Source of the DNA: Kaistia soli DSM 19436 | GTDB lineage: Bacteria; Pseudomonadota; Alphaproteobacteria; Rhizobiales; Kaistiaceae | Length of the DNA: 64,000 nt | Assembly (NCBI RefSeq): GCF_900129325.1 | Contig: NZ_FQUP01000006.1 | Coordinates: forward strand, 159,744-223,743 | Direction of reading: 5' to 3' | Program-made: the position numbers and the translations under genes | In this document: positions 43,009 to 52,761 of the stretch, one piece after another | Layout of the letters: the number at the start of each line of letters is the position of its first letter | How positions within the stretch are numbered: position 1 is the first letter of the stretch | The notes under the pieces: model-generated | Databases searched by the model: none | The model's input: the letters and a program-made list of their open reading frames with translations, nothing else | What the model was told of the DNA's origin: nothing

Positions 43009-44205
43009 TCAGGCCGGGATGAGCTGGTCGACCGCCGCCATGACGCCGCGCAGTTCGGCAAGGCCCTTCAGGCGACCGATGCAGGAATAGCCCGGATTGA
43101 CCCGCATGCCCGCCTCGACCTTGGTGATGTCGTCGACGAGGAGATGGCCGTGATCCGGCCGCATGGGGATCTCGGCATCCGCGCGGCCTTCGGCCCGGCG
43201 GCGGCGTTCCTCGCGGGTCAGCGCCACGATCAGCTTCACCATGTCTGTGCTGCCTGCGAGGTGATCGTCCTCGAAGAAGGAGCCGTCTGCCTCGCGCGTC
43301 ACATTGCGCAAATGAACGAAATGAACGCGGCTGCCGAATTCCTCCGCGATCGCCGGCAGGTCGTTATCGGCCCGCGCGCCATAGGAGCCGGAGCAGAGCG
43401 TCAATCCGCTCGCTGGAATATCGACGGCCGAGAGGATGGTGCGGACATCCGTGCTCGTCGAGACGACCCGCGGCAGGCCGAACAACGAGAAGGGCGGGTC
43501 ATCGGCGTGGATGCCGAGGCGCACGCCGAGTTCCTCGGCAAGCGGGGCGACTTCCTTCAGGAATTCAATCAGGTGATCGCGCATCTCGGCATCGCCGAGG
43601 CCATCGAACCGAGCGATCTGGCGGGCGATGCCCTCGCGCGAATAGCTGTCCTCGCCGCCAGGGAGTCCGGCGATGATGTTCTTTTCGAGCCGCGTGATCG
43701 CCGCTTCATCCATGGCCTTGACGCGGCGTTCGGCTTCCGCGAGCAGCGCGGCGTCATAGCCGGCGGCGGCGTTCTTCCGCTTCAGGACGAACGCGTCATA
43801 GGCGACGAAATCCGGCATGTCGAAACGCAGCGCATAGCCGCCAGTCGGCCGGCGGAACATGAGATCGGTGCGCGTCCAGTCGACCACCGGCATGAAGTTG
43901 TAGCAGATGACGTTCACGCCGCCCTTGGCAAGGCTGGTGAGGCTGGTCTTCCAGGCGTCGATCTTCTCGCGATAGGCGCCGGAACGGAGCTTGATCTCGG
44001 AGGGGACGGGGATCGACTCGCAGACGCTCCAGCGCAGACCTGCCTTTTCGATGATGGCCTTGCGCTCCAGGACGTCTTCGAGCGTCCAGGCGCGGCCGTC
44101 ATAGATGTGATGCAGCGCCGTGACGATGCCGCTGGCCCCGGCCTGCTTGACATGATCGAGCGTCACGGGATCTTCCGGCCCGAACCAACGCCAGCACTGT
44201 TCCAT
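43009..44205 (-). CDS. uxuA: Mannonate dehydratase
   Basis: UxuA dehydrates D-mannonate to 2-keto-3-deoxygluconate in glucuronate catabolism, using Mn2+ or Fe2+. The 398-residue TIM-barrel protein starts with the family's [20 protein letters not shown] and has [15 protein letters not shown] and [40 protein letters not shown] and the C-terminal [12 protein letters not shown] and [16 protein letters not shown] complete the metal-binding framework. A GGGAGGA site precedes the ATG. The rest of the hexuronate pathway is not nearby; it stands alone between the TetR gene and dnaE2. Confidence 0.96.
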   Translation of the reverse strand: MEQCWRWFGPEDPVTLDHVKQAGASGIVTALHHIYDGRAWTLEDVLERKAIIEKAGLRWSVCESIPVPSEIKLRSGAYREKIDAWKTSLTSLAKGGVNVICYNFMPVVDWTRTDLMFRRPTGGYALRFDMPDFVAYDAFVLKRKNAAAGYDAALLAEAERRVKAMDEAAITRLEKNIIAGLPGGEDSYSREGIARQIARFDGLGDAEMRDHLIEFLKEVAPLAEELGVRLGIHADDPPFSLFGLPRVVSTSTDVRTILSAVDIPASGLTLCSGSYGARADNDLPAIAEEFGSRVHFVHLRNVTREADGSFFEDDHLAGSTDMVKLIVALTREERRRRAEGRADAEIPMRPDHGHLLVDDITKVEAGMRVNPGYSCIGRLKGLAELRGVMAAVDQLIPA

Positions 44206-44289
44206 ATCGTTTTTCCTCCCTCATACAGGCCATAACCCATAATCGGGGCAGCGCGCCTGTCCAGCGCTTTTCAGCGCCATGCCACAGCG

Positions 44290-47200
44290 TCAGTGGAAGT
44301 CGCGCGACTTCGGGATGATGCGGGCATTGCGCGGATGACCGGCTGTGCGCGGGTGTTGCGGGTGAACGAATTCATCGGCGCGCGAGAGCTGGAGATTGGG
44401 CTTCCGGTCTTCCGAAAGGCGCGCGAGATCACTTGTGCGATCGACAAGTCGGTCGGCGACAAGATGGATGATGCCTTCCGGGCTTTTCTGGATCCGCCCC
44501 TCCACCAGCACCAGCTTGGCGCCCAAAATGGTGCGGCGGAATTTGTCGAAAAGCCGCGTCCAGACGACGATATTGACGATGCCGGTCTCGTCTTCCAGCG
44601 TCATGAACACGACGTTTCCCTTGCCGGGCCGCTGGCGCACCAGAACCACGCCGGCCATGCGCGCCTTTGCGCCATCGGCAAGCGCCGTGGTGTCGGCCGC
44701 CGAAAGGATGCCCTCTCCGGCAAGGCGCGCGCGCAGGAAACTCATCGGATGTGCCTTCAGCGACAGGCGCAGCGTCTGGTAATCGGCGACGACATGCTCG
44801 GAGAGCGGCATTTCGGGCAGGGGACGATCCTCCTCCCTGCCAAGCTCGGCCGCATCCGCAGCGGCGAACAGCGGCAGCGCCGGTGCGCCCGGCAGGCGGC
44901 GCACGCTCCAGAGGCCGGCCCGGCGGTCAAGCCCGAGCGAGCGCAGCGCATCGGCATCGGCGAGCCGCTCGTAGGCCCGGCGCTCCAGGCGTGTATGGCG
45001 GACGAAGACGTCGAAGCTTTCGAAGCCCGGACCGCGCACCGCCGCGATCCTCTCGGCCCAATCCTCGCGGAAGCCGTCGATCTGGCGAAAGCCGAGGCGG
45101 AGCGCGAGCTGGCCTTCATGCCGCTCGAGCTGGTTGTCCCAAAGGCTCGCATTGACGTCGACCGGCAGCACGACAACGCCATGGTCAGCAGCATCGCGCA
45201 CGATCTGGGCCGGGGCATAGAAGCCCATCGGCTGGGAGTTCAGCAGCGCCGCCGCGAAAGCTGCCGGATGATAGTGTTTGATGAAGGCGGAGATATAGAC
45301 GAGGCGGGCGAAGCTCGCTGCGTGGCTTTCGGGGAAGCCATACTCGCCGAAGCCCTTGATCTGGCTGAAACAACGCTCGGCGAACTGTCGTTCATAGCCA
45401 CGCCGGACCATGCCCTCCACCATCATCGTTTCATATTTGTGCATGGTGCCGTTATGGCGGAAGGTCGCCATCGCGCGGCGCAGACCGTTCGCCTGCTCGG
45501 GCGTGAAGCGGGCGGCCACCATGGCGAGCTTCATCGCCTGTTCCTGGAACAGGGGCACGCCGAGCGTGCGGCCAAGCACCTGTTCCAACTCATCCTTCGG
45601 GCCATGCTCCGGTGAAGGCGCGGGAAAGCTCACCTCTTCGAGCCCCTGCCGGCGGCGCAGATAGGGATGGACCATGTCGCCCTGGATCGGGCCGGGGCGG
45701 ACGATCGCAACCTGGATGACGAGATCGTAGAATTTCTTCGGCTGGAGGCGCGGCAACATATTCATCTGCGCCCGGCTCTCAACCTGGAAGACGCCGATCG
45801 AATCCCCTTTCTGCAGCATTCCATACACGCCCTCATCGTCCTCAGGGACGGTGTGCAGTTCATAGGCTGTCCCCCCCGCCGCAGCGATCAGGTCGAACGC
45901 CTTGCGAATGCAGGTCAACATGCCCAAGCCCAGCACATCGACCTTCATCATCCTGACGGTATCGATGTCGTCCTTGTCCCATTCGATGAAGGATCGGTCC
46001 TTCATGGCGGCCGGCCCGCTCGGCACGAGATCGTTGAGGAGGCGTTGCGTCAGCACGAAGCCGCCGACATGCTGGGAGAGGTGGCGCGGGAAACCGCGAA
46101 GTTCCTCCGCAAGGGTCACGACGCGCGCGATGGCGGTGTTTTTCGGGTCGAGGCCGGATTCGCGGATATGCCTGTCCTGCACGGCCGAACCCCAGCCGCC
46201 ACCCCAGACCGTACTGCCGAGCGCGAGGATCACATCCTCGGAAAGCCCCATCGCCTTGCCGACCTCGCGGATGGCGCTCTTGGTGCGATAGGAGATAACG
46301 GTGGCGCAGATGCCGGCGCGCAGGCGGCCATAGCGGCGATAGATGTACTGGATCACCTCCTCGCGCCGCTCATGTTCGAAATCGACATCGATATCCGGCG
46401 GCTCCTGCCGCTCGGCCGAGACGAAGCGCTCGAAGAGAAGCTGGTGCTGGACCGGATTCACGGAGGTGATGCCGAGACAATAGCAGACCGCGGAATTGGC
46501 GGCCGATCCGCGCCCCTGGCAAAGAATTCCAATCTCGCGCGCATAGGCGACGATGTCATGCACCGTGAGGAAATAGGCGGGATAGTTGAGCTTATCGATG
46601 AAGGCGAGCTCCTTCTTCAGCGTCGCCTCGACCTCAAGCGGAATGCCATCTGGAAAGCGCTCCCCCGCGCCCCTCCATGTGAGGACCTCCAGATGCTGCT
46701 GCGCGCTCATGCCCTGCGGCACGGATTCCGTCGGGTATTGGTATTTGATCTCGTCGAGCGTGAAATGGATGCGCTTCATGAAGCGCATCGTCTCAGCGAC
46801 GGCCTCGGGCCGATCGCGGAAGAGGCGCGTCATCTCCGCGCCGTCCTTCAGATGACGCTCGGCATTTCCCTCCAGCAGCCGCCCGGCCTTCTCGATCGTC
46901 GTCTTTGCTCGGATACAGGTGAGCACGTCCTGCAGCGGGCGCCGCTCGGGCGCGTGATAGAGCACGTCATTGGTGGCGATGAGCGGCAGGCCGGCGGCCT
47001 CGGCGAAGGACACAAGCCCTGCGAGACGACGGCGATCGGCGCCACGGCGCGGCATGCTGGCGGCCAGCCAGACGCGGCCGGGCGCCAGCATGGCAATTCT
47101 CTCCAGCAGCCCGGCAAAGACGGCGTCCGGATGGTCAGGCGGCATGACGATCATCAGAACGCCCTCGGCATGACGGCCGAGATCGCCGAAGTCGAGATAG

Positions 47201-47553
47201 CACGCGCCTTTTGGCGCCCGCTTCTTGCCGAGGCTGAGGAGATGGCAAAGCCGCGCATAGGCGGCAAGGTCTACAGGATAAGCGAGGATGTCAGGCGTGC
47301 CGTCGCGAAAGCAGAGGCGGACGCCGACGACAAGGCGAAGGCCCTTGGCGCGCGGATTGCCGAATTCCTCTTCGCCCCAGGCGTCATGCGCGCGGACGAT
47401 GCCGGCGAAGGTGTTGCGATCGGCGATGCCGATGCCGGCAAGGCCCAGCGCTTCCGCTCGAATGATGAGCTCGGCGGCATGCGAACCGCCCTCCAGGAAG
47501 GAGAAATTGCTCATGACGCCGAGTTCGGCGAAGGGGTGGCCGCGCGCACTCAT
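44290..47553 (-). CDS. dnaE2: Error-prone DNA polymerase DnaE2 (ImuC)
   Basis: DnaE2 is the catalytic polymerase of the SOS mutasome ImuA-ImuB-DnaE2, doing mutagenic translesion synthesis. The 1087-residue C-family protein has an N-terminal PHP domain (FAELGVMSNFSFLEGGSHAA). The catalytic acidic motif PDIDVDFEHERREEV falls at about 385-400, with GRGSAANSAVCYCLGIT before it. The C-terminal OB-fold includes VVLVRQRPGKGNVVFMTLED. The ATG at 47553 overlaps the imuB stop by 4 bases. Expression should follow the SOS box upstream of imuA. Confidence 0.96.
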   Translation of the reverse strand: MSARGHPFAELGVMSNFSFLEGGSHAAELIIRAEALGLAGIGIADRNTFAGIVRAHDAWGEEEFGNPRAKGLRLVVGVRLCFRDGTPDILAYPVDLAAYARLCHLLSLGKKRAPKGACYLDFGDLGRHAEGVLMIVMPPDHPDAVFAGLLERIAMLAPGRVWLAASMPRRGADRRRLAGLVSFAEAAGLPLIATNDVLYHAPERRPLQDVLTCIRAKTTIEKAGRLLEGNAERHLKDGAEMTRLFRDRPEAVAETMRFMKRIHFTLDEIKYQYPTESVPQGMSAQQHLEVLTWRGAGERFPDGIPLEVEATLKKELAFIDKLNYPAYFLTVHDIVAYAREIGILCQGRGSAANSAVCYCLGITSVNPVQHQLLFERFVSAERQEPPDIDVDFEHERREEVIQYIYRRYGRLRAGICATVISYRTKSAIREVGKAMGLSEDVILALGSTVWGGGWGSAVQDRHIRESGLDPKNTAIARVVTLAEELRGFPRHLSQHVGGFVLTQRLLNDLVPSGPAAMKDRSFIEWDKDDIDTVRMMKVDVLGLGMLTCIRKAFDLIAAAGGTAYELHTVPEDDEGVYGMLQKGDSIGVFQVESRAQMNMLPRLQPKKFYDLVIQVAIVRPGPIQGDMVHPYLRRRQGLEEVSFPAPSPEHGPKDELEQVLGRTLGVPLFQEQAMKLAMVAARFTPEQANGLRRAMATFRHNGTMHKYETMMVEGMVRRGYERQFAERCFSQIKGFGEYGFPESHAASFARLVYISAFIKHYHPAAFAAALLNSQPMGFYAPAQIVRDAADHGVVVLPVDVNASLWDNQLERHEGQLALRLGFRQIDGFREDWAERIAAVRGPGFESFDVFVRHTRLERRAYERLADADALRSLGLDRRAGLWSVRRLPGAPALPLFAAADAAELGREEDRPLPEMPLSEHVVADYQTLRLSLKAHPMSFLRARLAGEGILSAADTTALADGAKARMAGVVLVRQRPGKGNVVFMTLEDETGIVNIVVWTRLFDKFRRTILGAKLVLVEGRIQKSPEGIIHLVADRLVDRTSDLARLSEDRKPNLQLSRADEFVHPQHPRTAGHPRNARIIPKSRDFH

Positions 47554-49124
47554 GCAAAGAGCCCGTGCAGATACCAGCGCGGGTTCGTCGTTTCCTGGCC
47601 GTAGAGCCCTTCGCGATAGAGCCAGAACCGGCGGCCCTCTTGATCCTCCACGCGGTAATAATCGCGGTCGAGCGTGTCGTCGCTCATCCGCCACCATTCC
47701 GGCGCGATGCGCTCCGGCCCCTCGGCGCGCGCGACGCGATGCAGCACGCGGCGCCAGCGGAAGCGGAGTGGCGGCCCGTCCGGCACCTCGGCCAGCGCCT
47801 CGATCGGCTCGGGCGGATTGAACAGGCTGAGCGGCCGGAGCGGCGGTTCTCCCGCGACGAGATCGGCCTGCCAGCGCACGGCCGGCGCGGCGAGAACCGG
47901 CACCGCCCGTGCCCGCCGCTCGGGGATATGCGTATCCTCGGGGACGAAGCGCAGCACATGCTCCGGTCCGAAGCGCGCACCGAGGCGGTCGACGAGATCG
48001 GTGAGCGCATCCTCGTCGCGGGCGCGGCCGTCGAGACTGGTCTCGATCTCGTCGAAGGGCTCGGTCGCGAATGTGCCCAAGCGGACGAGATCGAAGCCGA
48101 AGCCTGCCTCAAGCGGATCGGAGAGCGCGTCGAGCTTTTCGCGGAACAGGCGGATGAGCGCCTTCGCATCGCGGTTCGGCCGCGATGTCGTGACGACGAT
48201 GCGGCGGACGAAGCCATCGACGCGGTAGAAGACCGCTTCGAACCGCCGGCCGCCCTCGCCGCGCTTTTCGAGCAACCGAGCGACATCGAGGGCAAGGCCT
48301 GCGAGCGTTGCCTCGATATCCTCGGTGCGGGAGACCGGCTCGAAAAAGATGCGCTCAGCCAGCGCCACGGGAACAAGCCGGCGCGGCGAGATCGGATGAT
48401 GAACGAGGCCGGTCAGCCCGGCGATGCGATCGACGCATTCGGCACCAAAGCGGGCGGCAAGCGGAGCGCGCGGCCGGTCGATGAGGTCGCCGATCGTCTT
48501 GAGACCGGCACGGGTGAGCGCGAGGCTACGCGCCGCATCGAGGCCGAGAAGCGTCACAGGCAGGTCGCGCACGGCCAGCGCCTCGCCGCCCGGCGGCACG
48601 ATCGAACCCGGGCGGGCACGGGCGAGCGCCCGCGCCGCATCGGCCGAGCCGGCGATGGCGATCCGTGCCGAAATGCCGAATGTGTTCAGCCGCTTCAGGC
48701 AATCCTCCAGCATCGCTGCCTCGCCGCCGAAGAGATGGGCGACCCCTGTCAGATCGAGCATCAGCCCACCCGGCCCGTCGAGCGCCACCAGCGGCGTGTA
48801 GCGGTCACACCAGTCAGCGATGCGCTCCAGAAGCGCGGCGTCGGCGGCAGGATCGGCCTCCGCCACGGCGGGATCAGCGATACGCGCCCGCGCCTCGGCG
48901 AGCGTCAGGCCCGGCGCAAGGCCGAGCCGGATCGCCGCTGGATCGCGCGCTGCGATGACGAGCGCGCCCTTCACCTTTTCGGTGATCAGCAGCGGCGCTT
49001 CAGCCGGCATGGCGCCAAAGGGCGCGCCCGGCAGCCGGCGCAGCCGGTTCGACGCGAGGCAGGGCATCAGGATCGCGCCGTAGCGTCTCGGTTGCGAAAT
49101 GGAGGGGTTCAAAGCGTTTCGCAT
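47550..49124 (-). CDS. imuB: ImuB, Y-family polymerase-like mutasome adaptor
   Basis: ImuB resembles Y-family polymerases but lacks catalytic carboxylates. It bridges DnaE2, ImuA and the beta clamp. Recognisable parts are RRYGAILMPCLASNRLRR at the start, CDRYTPLVALDGPGGLMLDL, TGVAHLFGGEAAML and LAVRDLPVTLLGLDAA. The C-terminal region ends YYRVEDQEGRRFWLYREGLYG. The start at 49124 keeps the conserved RRY strand and gives 524 residues. It then overlaps imuA by 125 bases in another frame, an unusually long but family-typical overlap. An ATG at 49067 would shorten the conserved N-terminus. Confidence 0.93.
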   Translation of the reverse strand: MRNALNPSISQPRRYGAILMPCLASNRLRRLPGAPFGAMPAEAPLLITEKVKGALVIAARDPAAIRLGLAPGLTLAEARARIADPAVAEADPAADAALLERIADWCDRYTPLVALDGPGGLMLDLTGVAHLFGGEAAMLEDCLKRLNTFGISARIAIAGSADAARALARARPGSIVPPGGEALAVRDLPVTLLGLDAARSLALTRAGLKTIGDLIDRPRAPLAARFGAECVDRIAGLTGLVHHPISPRRLVPVALAERIFFEPVSRTEDIEATLAGLALDVARLLEKRGEGGRRFEAVFYRVDGFVRRIVVTTSRPNRDAKALIRLFREKLDALSDPLEAGFGFDLVRLGTFATEPFDEIETSLDGRARDEDALTDLVDRLGARFGPEHVLRFVPEDTHIPERRARAVPVLAAPAVRWQADLVAGEPPLRPLSLFNPPEPIEALAEVPDGPPLRFRWRRVLHRVARAEGPERIAPEWWRMSDDTLDRDYYRVEDQEGRRFWLYREGLYGQETTNPRWYLHGLFA

Positions 49125-49824
49125 CGCGGTTCCATTCAAGGCGCCAGGGCCCGCCGGGCGGACCATGGCGATGGCGTAGAAGCGTCAGGTCGAAGGCAGG
49201 CCGACCCGGCGCATTCATCGGCAACGGCTGCGTCTGGCCCGAGGCGAGCCGCCAGCGCGTCTCGGCGCCGCCGGGCGCCGCCTTCGCGCCGGGACGCAGC
49301 AGAATGACGCTGACGCCTGATTGCTCGGCTGCGAGCATCAGGCGGCGCTCGCTGGTCAGGTCGAGCGCCTTCGGGTCGCCATAGAGCTCGACGATCACCG
49401 CGCCGAGCGCCGCGCAGCGCGCCACCTCTACGCCGGCGCGCAGGATCGAGGCCGCATCGCCGAGGCGAACCAGGATCAGCCGCGCCGGATCGAGCCCGAG
49501 TGCCGCGAGCCCGTCAGGGTGAAGCTCCCCGCTCTCCCGCACGGCGGCTGCGGCTCGGATCCACACCAGCGGCCGCTCGGCCGGTGCGAGGCAGAGCGAA
49601 AGCGCCAGTGCGAACCCACCGGCCGCAGCGCTATCGGCAACCGCCGCCGGCAAGATCTCATGCAGAACTCCGGCCGCCAGCCCGCCGCCGATCGCCGCAT
49701 CGACAGGTCCGTGATCGACCGGGAGACGACGCCCGGCCAGTGGCCGGGTGCCGTCGCCAGCCCGCTCGATCGCCGCCACCTGCCGCCGCAGCGCGTCAAC
49801 GGTTACCCGTCCGGCCGTCCCCAT
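49000..49824 (-). CDS. imuA: ImuA, RecA-like mutasome protein
   Basis: ImuA is a RecA-related accessory protein of the mutasome that interacts with ImuB. The 274-residue protein has the family's LRRQVAAIERAGDG start and a degenerate nucleotide-binding region with GGGLAAGVLHEILPA. Strands such as RPLVWIRAAAA, RLILVRLGDAASILRAGVEV and GVSVILLRPGAKAA follow. The ATG at 49824 is preceded by TAAGGGTG; a GTG three codons earlier is possible. It is the first gene of imuA-imuB-dnaE2, with a perfect alphaproteobacterial LexA box 30 bases upstream. Confidence 0.93.
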   Translation of the reverse strand: MGTAGRVTVDALRRQVAAIERAGDGTRPLAGRRLPVDHGPVDAAIGGGLAAGVLHEILPAAVADSAAAGGFALALSLCLAPAERPLVWIRAAAAVRESGELHPDGLAALGLDPARLILVRLGDAASILRAGVEVARCAALGAVIVELYGDPKALDLTSERRLMLAAEQSGVSVILLRPGAKAAPGGAETRWRLASGQTQPLPMNAPGRPAFDLTLLRHRHGPPGGPWRLEWNRDAKRFEPLHFATETLRRDPDALPRVEPAAPAAGRALWRHAG

Positions 49825-49853
49825 TCTCGTCACCCTTATTCCATCTCATGAAT

Positions 49854-49868
49854 GTTCATGATTTGTTC
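49854..49868. promoter_or_regulatory. LexA (SOS) box of imuA-imuB-dnaE2
   Basis: GTTC (49854-49857), 7 bases, GTTC (49865-49868), reading GAAC-N7-GAAC towards imuA. This is an exact match to the alphaproteobacterial SOS box, centred about 37 bases upstream of the imuA start. Confidence 0.9.
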
Positions 49869-49954
49869 CTATAACGACTCCAAGCATGGCAAGAGTCAAT
49901 CGACGGCGAAGCCGGGCTTCGCCGTCGCCGGGAAAATGCCTCAGGACAACAAGA

Positions 49955-51589
49955 TCAGATCAGCGGGGGAATATCGGGCGAGATCGGCACCTCGATCACC
50001 AGCGGACGCGCACCGGCAAAGCCGGCGGTGACGCGCGCCTTCAACGCCTCGAGATCGGAAATCCGCTCGGCGTCGCAGCCATAGCCGCGCGCGAGACTGA
50101 CGATATCGATGCCGGGAATATCGAGGCCCGGCACGCCAGGCGTCTCTTCCAGCACGGCGAATGATTTGAGGATGCCATATTCGCCATTGCGCAGCACGAT
50201 GAAGACGATAGGGAGATCGTTCTGCGCCGCCGTCCACAGCGCCTGCAGCGAATATTGGAACGAGCCGTCGCCGATGACCATGAGCACGGGCCGGTTCCGT
50301 CCCGTATCCCGCTCGCCGAGCGCGATGCCGACGGAGGCCGGCAGGTTCCAGCCCAGCCCGCCGCTGGCGAAGGTGAAGAAGGTGGCCGGTTCGGTGATGG
50401 GCCACCAGCGATGGAGATCGGCGAGGTTCGAGGGAGATTCCTCCACCAGAACCGCATGCTCCGGCCGGACCGCCGCCAGCGCGGCAAAGACATCGGCAGC
50501 CGTCGGCACGCCATCCTTGCCGCCGGGCGCGGCATCCGGATGGCGCGGGGCCTGCGGCGCCATGCGCTGGGCCAGCGGGGTGATCGTGCGTCCTGGCCGG
50601 CTCTTCGGCTCGACGAGATCGACCAGCGCCGCGGTGGCGAGCACGGCGTTGGCAACGAGACTGTCACCGACCGGCGCACGCGACGTCTCGGCTGGATCAT
50701 CGCTGATATGCAGCAGCGTCAGCCCGGCCGGCAGATAGTCGCCAGCCACATAAGGATAATAACGGAACACCGGCGCGCCGATGACGATGGCGACGTCATG
50801 TCCCTTGAGGCGCTCCGAAAGAGGCCCGATGGCGAAAGGCAGCCCGCCGACATAGAGCGGATGGTCTTCGGGGAAGGGCGTGCGCTCGCTGGCGGGAGCG
50901 GCGAAGACGGCGGCGCCGAGCTTCTCGGCCAGCGCCACGGCTTCCGTCCAGCCATTGCCGCGATCGATCGCTGCGCCGAAGATCAGCGCAGGCGACGACG
51001 CTGCGGAGAGAATCTCAGCGAACGACTTCAGACGCTCAAGATCCGGCGCGACACGGTGGCTGACGGTGCGCAGCAGCGCCTGACCGGAGAGCGGCTTGTC
51101 CCAGTCATCGAGCGGCAGCGACAGGAAGACAGGGCCGGCCGGCGCCTGCACCGCCGTCGCATAAGCGCGCATGAAGGCGGCCGGAACATCTTCCGCCCGC
51201 GCCGGCTCGTAGGCCCATTTGACCCAGGGACGCGGCAGCATCGTCGCGTCGACATTGGTGAGCCAAGGCTCCATCAGCAGCATTTCGCGCGTCTGCTGGC
51301 CGGCTGTGACGATCAGAGGCGTCTTGTTGAGGCTGGCGGTAATCAGATTGCCCATCGCATTGCCGAGGCCGGCCGCGGTGTGGACATTGACGATGGCCGG
51401 CTTGCCGGTCGCCTGGGCATAGCCATCGGCAATCGCGATGGCAGACGCTTCCTGAAGGGCAAGATGATAGGTGAAATCCGAAGGGAAGTCCTTGAGGAAG
51501 GTCTCTTCCGTAGACCCCGGATTGCCGAAGAACGTGGTCAATTCCAGCCGACGCAAGAGATCATGCGTCACAGAACGAACGGTCGACAT
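49955..51589 (-). CDS. mdlC: Benzoylformate decarboxylase-like ThDP enzyme
   Basis: A thiamine-diphosphate 2-oxo-acid decarboxylase of 544 residues, closely resembling Pseudomonas MdlC along its whole length: VFGNPGS-type start with S26, H70 in VNVHTAAGLGNAMG, LIVTAGQQTREM, LPRPWVKWAYEPA. The ThDP/Mg motif is VIGDGSFQYSLQALWTAAQN. Pseudomonas His281, in FRYHQY, corresponds here to Tyr278 (FRYYPY), an active-site change that may alter substrate or chemistry. The ATG at 51589 matches the known N-terminus. No mandelate dehydrogenase or benzaldehyde dehydrogenase is adjacent; it stands alone. Confidence 0.88.
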   Translation of the reverse strand: MSTVRSVTHDLLRRLELTTFFGNPGSTEETFLKDFPSDFTYHLALQEASAIAIADGYAQATGKPAIVNVHTAAGLGNAMGNLITASLNKTPLIVTAGQQTREMLLMEPWLTNVDATMLPRPWVKWAYEPARAEDVPAAFMRAYATAVQAPAGPVFLSLPLDDWDKPLSGQALLRTVSHRVAPDLERLKSFAEILSAASSPALIFGAAIDRGNGWTEAVALAEKLGAAVFAAPASERTPFPEDHPLYVGGLPFAIGPLSERLKGHDVAIVIGAPVFRYYPYVAGDYLPAGLTLLHISDDPAETSRAPVGDSLVANAVLATAALVDLVEPKSRPGRTITPLAQRMAPQAPRHPDAAPGGKDGVPTAADVFAALAAVRPEHAVLVEESPSNLADLHRWWPITEPATFFTFASGGLGWNLPASVGIALGERDTGRNRPVLMVIGDGSFQYSLQALWTAAQNDLPIVFIVLRNGEYGILKSFAVLEETPGVPGLDIPGIDIVSLARGYGCDAERISDLEALKARVTAGFAGARPLVIEVPISPDIPPLI

Positions 51590-51696
51590 AAAAAGCTCCA
51601 CACGACAAGACTAGACGACCACCCTTCCGCGATGGCAGGTCATGAACTGTTGTCGCCCGGCAGAGGTTAACGCGTCGCGAAGCTTTGCCTTCAAAT

Positions 51697-52761
51697 TCAC
51701 CGCGTCGTTACATTGGCAACGATCAGATCATGATCGGAAATGGCATCGCCCTTCGCGTCCGTTGCCGGGACAGTGGCGGGATCAAGTGGGTCGAGTCCGC
51801 GTGTGAACAGCCAATCGAGGCGGTGGAATGGTGGCGCGGGCTTGCCGTCCGGGAGCTGGCGCTGCGAGGCATCGGCGGTATTGGCTTCGCGCCAATCGAA
51901 ACCGGCCGCCGCCATCAGCGCGAAGAGCGGCTCGTGGGCTGCAGGATCGAGATCGGGGCCAAGCGTCCCGGGCGGCAGCGCCTTGGTGTTGAAGTCGCCG
52001 CCGATGACGACCGGCATCCCCTCCGCGAAGGCCTCAATCGCCGTGATGAGCCGCGCGACCTGGCTCGCCCTGTCGGCGGGATCGGACTTGCTCTCGAGAT
52101 GTACGACCACCGCCAGCAGCGGTCCCGCTGCGGTTTCAACCCGTGCCGCGATCGCCATCCGCCAGCCGAGACGGCGTTGCCCCTTCAAGGCATCGAGCCA
52201 CCAGACCGCGCCATCATCGAGGCGGATCAGCGCGGCATCGGCGATCGGCAGGCGCGACAGGAGCGCATTGCCGTGGAAGCCGACCCGGTTCGTCTCGCCG
52301 CGATGCCAGAGCCGCTCGCGATCGTCACCGAGGCCAAGCTCGACGAATTCGACGCCGAAGACGTAGCCCATGCCGAGCGCCGCCGCCAAATCCGCCGTGG
52401 TATGGCGGTTGCCCGAGCGCGCCATGCCATTGTCGGTCTCGGTCAGCAGTAGAATATCCGCGCCGGTCGATGCGACCAGGGCCGCCGAGGCGCCGGCATG
52501 CTTCAGCCGCTCTGCATTCCAGGCGGCAACGCGGAGCGATGTCCCGCTCCTTAGCCCCGAAGGCGGCGCGACAAGCTCGACCGCGTTGAAGGCCGGCAGA
52601 TCGTGCGCCAGACGGTCATGCTCGGACCCTGTCTGCTCCGCCTCCTCCGCCTTTTCGAACAGCGCAGCGGGCGGCTTCGGAAGGCTCGGGACGCGCGCCG
52701 TGACGAGATCGGCAAGGTCGACCTCCGCGGCTTTGTCGGCAAAGCGCATGGCGTCGCTCAC
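51697..52761 (-). CDS. Endonuclease/exonuclease/phosphatase (EEP) family hydrolase
   Basis: A 354-residue metal-dependent phosphodiesterase/phosphatase of the DNase I-like fold. The metal-site strands are RVAAWNAERL (about 77-86), LLLTETDNG, VVIGGDFNT (about 250-258) and SDHDLIVANV (342-351). It has no signal peptide, so it is cytoplasmic. It begins with GTG 52761 directly after the TIM-barrel gene stop, or with ATG 52749. As last gene of the ugp-like operon it may cleave an imported phosphodiester, taking the place that UgpQ has in E. coli; that is inference. Confidence 0.85.
   Translation of the reverse strand: MSDAMRFADKAAEVDLADLVTARVPSLPKPPAALFEKAEEAEQTGSEHDRLAHDLPAFNAVELVAPPSGLRSGTSLRVAAWNAERLKHAGASAALVASTGADILLLTETDNGMARSGNRHTTADLAAALGMGYVFGVEFVELGLGDDRERLWHRGETNRVGFHGNALLSRLPIADAALIRLDDGAVWWLDALKGQRRLGWRMAIAARVETAAGPLLAVVVHLESKSDPADRASQVARLITAIEAFAEGMPVVIGGDFNTKALPPGTLGPDLDPAAHEPLFALMAAAGFDWREANTADASQRQLPDGKPAPPFHRLDWLFTRGLDPLDPATVPATDAKGDAISDHDLIVANVTTR

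Noticed and set aside
45667..47604. A 645-codon plus-strand open frame opposite dnaE2.
   Set aside because: Shadow frame; the opposite strand encodes DnaE2 with all polymerase motifs.
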